DNA of 29,040 bases from Ruminococcus sp. UBA5884 (GTDB taxonomy: Bacteria; Bacillota; Clostridia; Oscillospirales; Ruminococcaceae). The stretch spans positions 28,211 to 57,250 of the forward strand of contig DJFA01000008.1 in NCBI GenBank assembly GCA_002431975.1, read 5' to 3'. Position numbers and translations under genes: made by a program. Of this stretch, positions 16,188 to 22,939 are shown in pieces. Position 1 is the first letter of the stretch; every line of letters begins with the position of its first letter. The notes beneath the pieces were generated by a model that saw only the letters and a program-made list of their open reading frames with translations, was not told where the DNA came from and ran no database searches.

Positions 16188-17165
16188 TTAAAGTTTTATA
16201 ATTCTTGCCTCTCCTGAATTGAGAGCTTCTTCTGAACCGTCATCATAGCGAACCATAAGGCAGGCTGAATCATCTATATCAAATGCATATGCATGACGCT
16301 GGGAATTTCCCTTTGTTACCATGACATAATTTCCGACAGTGCAGGAGCGTTTTCTGTATTCGTCAATAAACCGGCGGTTTTCAAGCAGACCAAGATTTTT
16401 TTCAAAACAGCTGAGTATTTCCGCACAGAGCTGTGAACGGTCAATGACAATACCGCATTCATCTTCAATTGATGAAGCTGTTTCGAGCAGCTGACTGTCA
16501 AAGGCATTTTTTACTGAATATACATTTATGCCCATTCCGACAACTGCAAAATCAAGCATACCTGTTTCAAAACTGATTGAAGCCTCTGTGAGTATGCCGC
16601 ATATTTTTCTGTCATTTATAAAGATATCATTTACCCATTTTATTTTTGATTCAGCCGGACATAATGCATCTGTTGCCTGAGCGACTGAAACAGCCGCACA
16701 TGAGGTTATAAGCTGAGCAGTTTCGGCTTTAAGCGGCATTTTTAAAATAACACTCATATAAAGACCTGTTCCGGCAGGAGAATTGAAATTTCTTCCCATT
16801 CTTCCCTTTCCGGCAGTCTGGGATTCAGCAATTACAGTTGTCCCGTGAGGAGCATTTTCATGAGCGAGTTTTTTTGCATAGTTGTTTGTGGAATCAATTT
16901 CCTTAAAACAGTAAACCTGTTTTCCGAGATACCGTGAAGAAAGATATTTCTGAAGTCTTTGCGGATAAACAAATGAACGTTCATCTGCAAGCCTGTAACC
17001 GTTATTTCTGAGTGAATCTATTTTAAAGCCGTCCTCTCTGAGAGAATTGACTGCTTTCCATACTGAATTTCTTGAAATTCCAAGAGTTTCAGCAAGAACA
17101 GCTCCTGAAATATAGTTTCCGTCAGCATTTTCGAGAGCTGAAAGAACTTTTTCCTTTGTTGACAT
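16188..17165 (-). CDS. birA: Biotin-protein ligase / biotin repressor
   Basis: A 325-residue bifunctional protein. Residues about 1-60 are a winged helix-turn-helix (ISGAVLAETLGISRNSVWKAV) that would bind a biotin operator. The catalytic domain has the biotinyl-AMP loop GKGRMGR (119-125), KWVNDI (176-181) and CGILTE (189-194), and a small C-terminal SH3-like domain from about 275. It activates biotin and attaches it to carboxylase carrier domains. No biotin genes or carboxylases lie in the window. The ATG follows AAAGGTG. It is divergent from the YtaF-like gene across 66 nt. Confidence 0.95.
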   Translation of the reverse strand: MSTKEKVLSALENADGNYISGAVLAETLGISRNSVWKAVNSLREDGFKIDSLRNNGYRLADERSFVYPQRLQKYLSSRYLGKQVYCFKEIDSTNNYAKKLAHENAPHGTTVIAESQTAGKGRMGRNFNSPAGTGLYMSVILKMPLKAETAQLITSCAAVSVAQATDALCPAESKIKWVNDIFINDRKICGILTEASISFETGMLDFAVVGMGINVYSVKNAFDSQLLETASSIEDECGIVIDRSQLCAEILSCFEKNLGLLENRRFIDEYRKRSCTVGNYVMVTKGNSQRHAYAFDIDDSACLMVRYDDGSEEALNSGEARIIKL

Positions 17166-17231
17166 TATTAATCACCTTTCCTTAAAAATTTCGTACTATA
17201 TTAATAATAACATTCTCAAGGGGTGAAGTCA

Positions 17232-17831
17232 ATGATACAGGAAATAATGCTTGTTCTTGCAGTATGCACGGATATGTTCTTCACAGCCTTTTCATACGGC
17301 AGAAACGGGATAAAAATACCTCTGCGTTCATCAGCCGTTATAAGCCTTACAGGAGCAGCAATACTTACAGTTGCACTGGAATTTTCAGAACTGATAGGCA
17401 GGTTTATCCCCGAAAGACTATGCATTTATGCAGGTTCAGCAATACTTTTCATTATAGGTGCAATATATCTCTTTAAAAACTGCATAAGAAATCTGTTGAA
17501 ATGCAGACTCGGGAACTGCAAAAATACACAGATTCAGATATTTATGGACGAATGCACAGCAGACAGGGATAATTCAAAGGAACTTTCACTCGGTGAAGCA
17601 TTTGTGCTTTCAATATCGCTGTCAGTGGATTCACTCGCTACGGGAACAGGTGCAGGACTCACCGGAACAGGCGTTTTAAGAACCGGAATAATGGCTCTTA
17701 TCGGCGGAATAACCGTTATGAAAGCCGGAGAACTCGCAGGCAGAAAGCTTAATATGAAATCTGAAAAAAACGGCTCATGCATAGGCGGTGCTGTACTTAT
17801 AATTCTTGCTGTTTTAAGATTTTTCCATTAA
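17232..17831 (+). CDS. YtaF/MntP-like membrane protein
   Basis: A 199-residue protein with about six hydrophobic segments arranged as two similar halves. Each half begins with an Asp-containing helix: LVLAVCTDMFFTAFSYG and LSISLSVDSLATGTGAGL. This pattern is shared by MntP manganese exporters and the sporulation protein YtaF. A hydrophilic loop (about residues 95-120) separates the halves, as in YtaF. The ATG at 17232 lies 8 nt after AAGGGG; the GTG at 17223 overlaps that site. Its role could be metal export or a sporulation-linked membrane function. It is divergent from birA and convergent with the TraX-like gene. Confidence 0.85.
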   Translation: MIQEIMLVLAVCTDMFFTAFSYGRNGIKIPLRSSAVISLTGAAILTVALEFSELIGRFIPERLCIYAGSAILFIIGAIYLFKNCIRNLLKCRLGNCKNTQIQIFMDECTADRDNSKELSLGEAFVLSISLSVDSLATGTGAGLTGTGVLRTGIMALIGGITVMKAGELAGRKLNMKSEKNGSCIGGAVLIILAVLRFFH

Positions 17832-17851
17832 CCATAACAGGTTCGCCTATA

Positions 17852-17884
17852 CAATTAAAAAATCCCCTTTTTTACAAGGGGATT
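17852..17884 (-). terminator. Terminator of the TraX-like gene, formed partly by its coding sequence
   Basis: The stem AATCCCCTT/AAGGGGATT (17861-17869 and 17876-17884) is followed on the minus strand by TTTTTTAATTG. The 5' arm comprises the last Ile-Pro-Leu codons and the TAA stop lies in the loop. Confidence 0.88.
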
Positions 17885-18843
17885 GAAATACCAATGCAGT
17901 AAAGAACAACTATATGCAGAGGATAATATATATAGAAAAGATATTTCATACCTCTGCCCTTTTTTCCGTTGTACATAAGCATAAAAGGCAGTGCAAAAAT
18001 CATAAACCACTGATAATTTACAAAAAAAACAGAATTATAGAAACTTTCGCTCATTGCAAGGTCTATTCCGTCCGTTGTAAATCCGAAAAAACCTGCTGTG
18101 TATTCAAAAAATGATACAATGATATTATCAGGGAAATGAAGCGAAAGCTTATAAAAGAATATATTTACAGAACGTGTCACTACAAGCAGAAAAAATGCGA
18201 TATTATATATAAAATAATTTATTGTAAGTTTCTTTTTGTCATGCATTGAATAGTATATCAGGACTATCATCAGAGTCAGATATAAAGGGCCTTCAGTTAC
18301 AACAGCAGAACAAAGAGCTGTTGCAGGCAGAACCGTAAGAAATCCCTCAACACCCGGAAGAAGACTTAAATCAACAAATGTTATATCACTGATTCCAAAG
18401 TAAAGCATAATAACCAATACATATACTACTGCCTGATATGCAGCAAATGCAATGAGATATTTTTTTCTTTTCTTTTTGTCAGATGAAGTTGATTCGATAA
18501 GATAGATTATTATATCCGCAAAAAGTATTGATGAAAAAATATTATTATTCAAACTTTCAGCTGAATTTACATTAAACAGAGTTTCTGCGACCACCGGCAC
18601 AAGAATATCAATAATACACATTAAAAGGCTCATTTTGTAAAGTCTTTTCATATAAAGTTTTTTATCATGTGTATAATAAAATCCCCACGCCGAAGCAAAT
18701 GCAAAAAGCGGATATGCAAGTCTTCCTATATAATGAAGCCATACAGGCATATCGGGAATAAATGAACCGATATGGTCTGTTGTCATGAAAATCAATGCAA
18801 TTATTTTTATGGCAGTTGTGGATAATCCTGAAAATTTTATAAT
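17872..18843 (-). CDS. TraX-family membrane protein with probable ATT start codon
   Basis: A 323-residue multi-helix membrane protein of the TraX family, acetyltransferase-like proteins named after the F-pilin N-acetylation factor; the substrate here is unknown. The typical N-terminus continues upstream of the first normal start: codons from 18843 read I-I-K-F-S-G-L-S-T-T-A-I-K-I-I-A, then LIFMTTDHIG and LAYPLFAFASAWGFYYT. That frame has no ATG, GTG or TTG until the TTG at 18795, which has no ribosome site. AAGGGGTGATTT stands 6 nt before the ATT (18843) and 9 nt before ATA (18840), after an in-frame TGA. Start at ATT is therefore the best reading. About nine hydrophobic segments follow. Confidence 0.8.
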   Translation of the reverse strand: MIKFSGLSTTAIKIIALIFMTTDHIGSFIPDMPVWLHYIGRLAYPLFAFASAWGFYYTHDKKLYMKRLYKMSLLMCIIDILVPVVAETLFNVNSAESLNNNIFSSILFADIIIYLIESTSSDKKKRKKYLIAFAAYQAVVYVLVIMLYFGISDITFVDLSLLPGVEGFLTVLPATALCSAVVTEGPLYLTLMIVLIYYSMHDKKKLTINYFIYNIAFFLLVVTRSVNIFFYKLSLHFPDNIIVSFFEYTAGFFGFTTDGIDLAMSESFYNSVFFVNYQWFMIFALPFMLMYNGKKGRGMKYLFYIYYPLHIVVLYCIGISIPL

Positions 18844-18864
18844 AAATCACCCCTTATTTATCAA

Positions 18865-18893
18865 ATGATATCACATACAATTAAAAATGTCAA
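18865..18893 (-). promoter_or_regulatory. Sigma-A promoter of the TraX-like gene
   Basis: On the minus strand TTGACA, 17 nt, TATCAT. The expected transcription start near 18858 lies only a few bases before AAGGGGTG, giving a very short leader and excluding any start further upstream. Confidence 0.85.
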
Positions 18894-18973
18894 TATAAAT
18901 CTGATTGTGATTGTTTACATAATTTATTGTATAATCTTGTGTAAAATCACAAAATAAAGCAGATTAATTTGTT

Positions 18974-19121
18974 TTAACGCCAATTCGATGATTATTTTCT
19001 GAAATTCGGATTAAATAATATGCAGATTCATTTTGTAGGGGCGAACTGTGTTCGCCCGTTTGGGGGACTATAAACTGGGCGGGCGACCAATGGTCGCCCC
19101 TACAAAACGAATTTGTGTTAA
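18974..19121. repeat. MITE/REP-like element copy 6, short and mosaic
   Basis: The left terminal repeat TTAACGCCAATTCGATGATT (18974-18993) and right end ACGAATTTGTGTTAA (19107-19121) face each other. The left arm (19034-19058) is AAC type and the right arm (19080-19104) ACC type, the reverse combination of copy 3. It separates the divergent TraX-like and epimerase promoters. A reading frame crossing it is not a gene. Confidence 0.86.
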
Positions 19122-19179
19122 ACCAAACAGAAAACAGATGGAAATAACCATCGATTTAAAAATAATTGCTTTTTTGCTA

Positions 19180-19208
19180 TGGACAAATCATAAAAAATAT
19201 GTTAATAT
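19180..19208 (+). promoter_or_regulatory. Probable promoter of the aldose epimerase gene
   Basis: TGGACA, 17 nt, TAATAT on the plus strand, about 36 nt before the GTG. The inverted repeat at 19202-19225 overlaps its -10 and start site. Confidence 0.65.
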
Positions 19209-19225
19209 TAATGAAATAATATTAA
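19202..19225 (+). promoter_or_regulatory. Possible operator of the aldose epimerase gene
   Basis: A perfect inverted repeat TTAATATTA-N6-TAATATTAA covers the -10 and the transcription start. The position suits a repressor site, but the AT-rich sequence could arise by chance, and no candidate regulator lies nearby. Confidence 0.4.
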
Positions 19226-19243
19226 TATCGAGGAGTGGAAACT

Positions 19244-20251
19244 GTGAAAAATTATACTAAAATAATGGACTTCAACGGAACACCATGCATTGAAATCTCA
19301 GCCGGAGGATTTACTGCATATATCGCATATGAGATAGGAAGCAATGTAATAAGACTCAGAGATGAGAAAAACGGCATTGAAATTTTCCGTTTCAAAGCTG
19401 ATACACCGGCTGATGAAATCAAAAAATCTGCTGAAGTATGGGGACTCCCTACACTTTATCTGCCAAACAGATTTGCTGACGGAATACTTAAAACATCAGA
19501 TACAGTATATCATCTGCCTGTAAACGAAAAAGCACCTTACAACAATCATATCCACGGATTCATACATAAGAGAAAACATACTGTTGCAGAGCATTCATGC
19601 GATGATAAAAAAGCATGGGCAAAGACTCAGTATATCTATGATGAAAATGATGAATTCTTTGAATATCTTCCTGTTAAATTCAAAGCTGAATATACTTTTG
19701 AAGTATCTGAAAACGGTCTTGAATACAAGGTTGAATTTACAAATCTTTCAGATAAAATGATGCCGGTATCAGTTGCTACTCATACAACAATAAACACACC
19801 TTTTGCTGACGGAGCAGAGGAAAAGGATATAAGAGCTTTATTCGGCATAGGCAAAAAATGCGAACTCAATGAAAGATGTCTGCCTACTGAAAAGCTCCTT
19901 GAACTCAATGAATGGGATATGGCTTATAAAAACGGAACTCAGTGCCCTGTACTTCAGGATATTTCAAATGATATGTATTTTATGGAAAATACAGAGCTTG
20001 ACGGCAAGCCATTCCACGGAGCAGTATTCACTGATACTGCAAGCGGAAAGAAAATCTGCTATGAAGTTTCAGATGCATATAAATTCTGGATTATCTGGAA
20101 TGACAGAGGTTTCAACAAATATTTCTGTCCTGAACCTATGACAGCCATGATAGATGCACCTAATCTCTCACTTCCTGCCGATATCACAGGATATACTGAA
20201 ATTGCCCCGAATGAAAAATATGAATGCAGACAGCATTTCTTTACAAAATAA
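19244..20251 (+). CDS. Aldose 1-epimerase family protein
   Basis: A 335-residue cytoplasmic sugar mutarotase-like enzyme interconverting the alpha and beta anomers of an aldose. The family pattern is visible: NNHIHGFIHKRKH (first His region), VATHTTINTPF (second His region) and FCPEPMTAM with a conserved Glu near the C-terminus. The substrate cannot be predicted; glucose, galactose or an oligosaccharide would fit a fibre degrader. The GTG at 19244 follows GAGGAG by 8 nt; the GTG at 19235 overlaps that site. The gene stands alone with its own promoter and a shared terminator. Confidence 0.88.
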   Translation: MKNYTKIMDFNGTPCIEISAGGFTAYIAYEIGSNVIRLRDEKNGIEIFRFKADTPADEIKKSAEVWGLPTLYLPNRFADGILKTSDTVYHLPVNEKAPYNNHIHGFIHKRKHTVAEHSCDDKKAWAKTQYIYDENDEFFEYLPVKFKAEYTFEVSENGLEYKVEFTNLSDKMMPVSVATHTTINTPFADGAEEKDIRALFGIGKKCELNERCLPTEKLLELNEWDMAYKNGTQCPVLQDISNDMYFMENTELDGKPFHGAVFTDTASGKKICYEVSDAYKFWIIWNDRGFNKYFCPEPMTAMIDAPNLSLPADITGYTEIAPNEKYECRQHFFTK

Positions 20252-20253
20252 TA

Positions 20254-20297
20254 AAAAACAGCCGGAATTGTTGTAAACAATTCCGGTTGTTTTTTTG
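20254..20297. terminator. Bidirectional terminator between epimerase and glyS
   Basis: The stem CCGGAATTGTT/AACAATTCCGG (20262-20272 and 20276-20286), extendable by ACAG/TTGT, has TTGTTTTTTT on the plus side and CTGTTTTTTATT on the minus side. It serves both convergent genes. Confidence 0.9.
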
Positions 20298-20329
20298 TAT
20301 ATATTTTTTTCAAATAAACAGCTTAGAAA

Positions 20330-21718
20330 TTAAAATTCAACTGCTTTTTCAAGATATGGGATAACTTCATCAATTTTTATTCTTATCTGTTCCATTGAAT
20401 CTCTGTCACGGACTGTAACGCAGTTATCATTTTCAGATTCAAAATCATATGTAATGCAGAAAGGAGTTCCTATTTCGTCCTGTCTGCGGTAACGCTTGCC
20501 TATAGAACCTGCTTCATCAAAATCAACATTGAATTTCTTTGATATCATATCGTATACTTCAGAAGCTTTTCCGCTGAGTTTCTTTGAAAGCGGAAGAACT
20601 GCTGCCTTGAATGGTGCAAGATACGGGTGGAAATGCATTACAGTTCTTACATCAGGTTTTTCTTCAGTACCGATATTTTCTTCATCATAAGCTTCAGTAA
20701 CGATTGAGAGGAAAAGTCTTTCAACGCCAAGTGACGGTTCGATTACATACGGAACATATTTTTCTTTTGTTTCAGGGTCAAAGTAATCGAGAGCTTTTCC
20801 ACTTGTATTGATATGCTGGTTAAGGTCATAATCTGTTCTGTCTGCAACTCCCCAGAGTTCGCCCCAGCCGAACGGGAAAAGGTATTCAAAGTCGGTTGTT
20901 GCCTTTGAGTAGAAGCAGAGTTCTTCCTTTGAATGGTCTCTGAGGCGGAGATTTTCTTCCTTTATGCCAAGGCTTAAAAGCCAGTTTTTACAGAACTCTC
21001 TCCAGTATCTGAACCATTCTATATCAGTGCCCGGTTTGCAGAAAAATTCAAGTTCCATCTGTTCAAATTCACGGACACGGAAAATAAAGTTTCCCGGAGT
21101 TATTTCATTTCTGAATGATTTACCTATCTGAGCAACGCCGAACGGTATTTTTTTACGGCTTGTTCTCTGAATATTTGCAAAGTTTACGAATATTCCCTGA
21201 GCAGTTTCCGGACGCAGATAAAGTTCTGACTTTGAGTCTTCAGTAACGCCCTGGAATGTCTTGAACATAAGGTTAAACTGACGGATATCAGTAAAATTAT
21301 GTTTGCCGCAGTCCGGACACGGAATATTATGTTCTTTTATGTAATCCATCATCTGCTGATTAGTCCAGCCGCTTGGATTAGTTCCGTCAAAGTCTTCAAT
21401 AAGGTTGTCAGCTCTGTGGCGTGTCTTACATTCCTTGCAGTCCATGAGAGGGTCAGAAAATCCGCCGATATGACCTGATGCAACCCATGTCTGAGGATTC
21501 ATAAGTATTGCTGAATCAAGACCTACATTATATTTGTTTTCCTGTATGAATTTTTTTCTCCATGCATTTTTGATATTTGTTTTGAGTTCAACGCCAAGAG
21601 GGCCGTAATCCCATGTATTAGCAAGACCTCCGTATATTTCCGAGCCTGCATAGACAAAGCCTCTTGATTTGCATAAATCAACTATTTTGTCCATAATTTT
21701 TTCTGAATTCTGCAGCAT
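20330..21718 (-). CDS. glyS: Glycyl-tRNA synthetase, single-chain type
   Basis: A 462-residue class II synthetase charging tRNA-Gly, of the homodimeric (GlyQS) type rather than the alpha2beta2 type. Visible landmarks are GSEIYGGLANTWDYGPLG at the N-terminus, two CxxC pairs of the zinc-binding insertion (CKEC and CPDC), RPETAQGIFVNF, motif 2 FRNEITP/FRVREFEQMELE, and motif 3 EPSLGVERLFL. A C-terminal anticodon-binding domain begins near residue 355. The ATG lies 6 nt after GGAAGG. The leader is only about 30 nt, too short for a T-box. Confidence 0.96.
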   Translation of the reverse strand: MLQNSEKIMDKIVDLCKSRGFVYAGSEIYGGLANTWDYGPLGVELKTNIKNAWRKKFIQENKYNVGLDSAILMNPQTWVASGHIGGFSDPLMDCKECKTRHRADNLIEDFDGTNPSGWTNQQMMDYIKEHNIPCPDCGKHNFTDIRQFNLMFKTFQGVTEDSKSELYLRPETAQGIFVNFANIQRTSRKKIPFGVAQIGKSFRNEITPGNFIFRVREFEQMELEFFCKPGTDIEWFRYWREFCKNWLLSLGIKEENLRLRDHSKEELCFYSKATTDFEYLFPFGWGELWGVADRTDYDLNQHINTSGKALDYFDPETKEKYVPYVIEPSLGVERLFLSIVTEAYDEENIGTEEKPDVRTVMHFHPYLAPFKAAVLPLSKKLSGKASEVYDMISKKFNVDFDEAGSIGKRYRRQDEIGTPFCITYDFESENDNCVTVRDRDSMEQIRIKIDEVIPYLEKAVEF

Positions 21719-21754
21719 ACGAAACCTTCCTTTTTAATATATTAATCACATTAT

Positions 21755-21783
21755 ATTGTAAAGCAAAAATATAATTCTGTCAA
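21755..21783 (-). promoter_or_regulatory. Sigma-A promoter of glyS
   Basis: On the minus strand TTGACA, 17 nt, TACAAT, with a second TATAAT starting two bases further along. It is back to back with the tRNA-Pro promoter. Confidence 0.82.
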
Positions 21784-21806
21784 GTAAATTTTTTTTAAAT
21801 TTCCTC

Positions 21807-21835
21807 TTTACAAACTGATTTTTTTATGTTATAAT
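21807..21835 (+). promoter_or_regulatory. Sigma-A promoter of tRNA-Pro
   Basis: TTTACA, 17 nt, TATAAT on the plus strand, with the mature tRNA beginning 16 nt after the -10. Confidence 0.85.
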
Positions 21836-21851
21836 ACTAAAAGACTGAAAA

Positions 21852-21925
21852 CGAGGTGTGGCTCAGTTTGGTAGAGTACTACGTTCGGGACGTAGGGGCC
21901 GCAGGTTCGAATCCTGTCACCTCGA
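21852..21925 (+). tRNA. tRNA-Pro (anticodon CGG)
   Basis: A 74-nt cloverleaf. The acceptor stem CGAGGTG pairs with CACCTCG, with discriminator A. The anticodon arm CTACG-TTCGGGA-CGTAG gives anticodon CGG at 21886-21888. The T-arm reads GCAGG-TTCGAAT-CCTGT. The terminal CCA is not encoded. It is a single-tRNA transcript with its own promoter and terminator. CGG reads the CCG codon. Confidence 0.95.
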
Positions 21926-21937
21926 CTGACTGAAAAT

Positions 21938-21977
21938 AAAGACCTGAATGCGTAAAATCGTGTTCAGGTCTTTTTTT
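21938..21977 (+). terminator. Terminator of tRNA-Pro
   Basis: The stem AAAGACCTGAA/TTCAGGTCTTT (21938-21948 and 21963-21973), with a 14-nt loop, runs into seven or more T. Confidence 0.9.
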
Positions 21978-21978
21978 G

Positions 21979-22120
21979 TATGGGGAATCATTGGTCAACA
22001 GTAAAACCAATGGGCGGATATTTTACAGATTACAGGCGGCAGTTTGCCGCTCATCCCTGCAAAATAAACGAAAAATTCATTGTTTTCAATTATAAAATTT
22101 CGTTGTTGAATTTGCATTAA
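21979..22120. repeat. MITE/REP-like element copy 10, degenerate
   Basis: The left part is eroded. The right arm is the third type (GGGCGGATATTTTACAG followed by GGCGGCAGTTTGCCGC) and ends ATCCCTGCA, with two changes from the family. The outer end is GTTGTTGAATTTGCATTAA (22102-22120), the complement of the left end of copy 3. The region from here to the CIRCE site has no gene. Confidence 0.7.
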
Positions 22121-22214
22121 AAATTTATGAAAATTATTATATAATGTCAGCATTTGCAAGGCAATATCTGTATAATATGACGTTTTTGTGAAAAAAATGA
22201 AAACTGTGTGAAAA

Positions 22215-22241
22215 TTAGCACTTTCCCCTTGACAGTGCTAA
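22215..22241 (+). promoter_or_regulatory. CIRCE element (HrcA operator)
   Basis: TTAGCACTT-N9-CAGTGCTAA matches the CIRCE consensus (TTAGCACTC-N9-GAGTGCTAA) at eight of nine bases in each arm. Its right half contains the -35 hexamer, so HrcA binding would block polymerase directly. Confidence 0.92.
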
Positions 22242-22257
22242 TATGCAGTGCTATAAT
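22229..22257 (+). promoter_or_regulatory. Sigma-A promoter of hsp20
   Basis: Fully consensus: TTGACA, 17 nt, TATAAT. The -35 lies inside the CIRCE element. The leader is about 105 nt. Confidence 0.93.
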
Positions 22258-22370
22258 TATAATCAGAACAAAGGAACAGAACAGCACAAAAAAAAATAAG
22301 TACTGATACTGTTTACCTCTTGTTCATGACAATGAAAAAACAATGCGACAGTTAAAAGGAGGACTGACCT

Positions 22371-22814
22371 ATGTTGTATCCACGTGTTTTAGGTGAAAGT
22401 TTATTTGATGACTTTTTCAGATTCCCTGATTTCGGCAAAGATGTTGAAAAGAAGCTGTATGGCAAACATGCTGCACACGTCATGAAAACTGATGTACATG
22501 AGCATGACGACCACTATGAGATTGTTATTGATTTGCCGGGATTCAAGAAAGATGAAATTAATCTGGAGCTTCAGAACGGTTATCTTACCGTCAGTGCTTC
22601 AAAAGGTCTTGACAAGGACGAAAAGACCAAAGAAGGCAAGCTGATTCGTCAGGAACGTTATGCCGGTGCTATGCAGAGAAGTTTCTACATTGGTGACGCA
22701 GTAGCTGAAGCTGATGTTAAGGCAAAATTTGAGAACGGTGTTCTGAGTATCAGCGTTCCAAAAGCAGAGCCTAAAAAAGTTGAAGGTCATAAATATATTG
22801 AAATAGAAGGATAA
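22371..22814 (+). CDS. Hsp20 small heat-shock protein
   Basis: A 147-residue ATP-independent holdase chaperone that binds unfolding proteins and forms oligomers. The alpha-crystallin domain spans about residues 38-133, beginning VMKTDVHEHDDHYEIVIDLPG and closing with the signature NGVLSISVPKAEPKK. The C-terminal tail (KYIEIEG) carries the I-x-I motif used in oligomer contacts. The ATG follows AAAAGGAGG. The CIRCE-covered promoter shows HrcA heat-shock control, and a terminator follows, so it is monocistronic. Confidence 0.96.
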   Translation: MLYPRVLGESLFDDFFRFPDFGKDVEKKLYGKHAAHVMKTDVHEHDDHYEIVIDLPGFKKDEINLELQNGYLTVSASKGLDKDEKTKEGKLIRQERYAGAMQRSFYIGDAVAEADVKAKFENGVLSISVPKAEPKKVEGHKYIEIEG

Positions 22815-22830
22815 CGCCACGATAAACCAA

Positions 22831-22869
22831 ATTTCCCCGGAGCTGTAACAGTTCCGGGGAAATTTTTTA
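22831..22869. terminator. Terminator of hsp20
   Basis: The stem ATTTCCCCGGA/TCCGGGGAAAT (22831-22841 and 22853-22863), with an inner CTG/CAG pairing, is followed by TTTTT on the plus strand. On the minus strand the tail TTTGGTTTATC could also help end the pckG transcript. Confidence 0.88.
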
Positions 22870-22884
22870 TATCAGATTATGTAG

Positions 22885-22921
22885 AAAGGGATATCCTTCT
22901 AAAAAAGATATCCCTTTGTTT
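22885..22921. terminator. Hairpin between convergent hsp20 and pckG
   Basis: An 11-bp perfect stem AAAGGGATATC/GATATCCCTTT with an 11-nt loop. The plus side continues GTTTTATTC; the minus side lacks a T-run, so it may act as an mRNA 3'-end stabiliser for pckG or as a back-up terminator for hsp20. Confidence 0.6.
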
Positions 22922-22939
22922 TATTCAAAAAGAGAAAAA

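Noticed and set aside
21719..21754. T-box riboswitch before glyS
   Set aside because: The promoter leaves a leader of only about 30 nt and no T-box sequence is seen.
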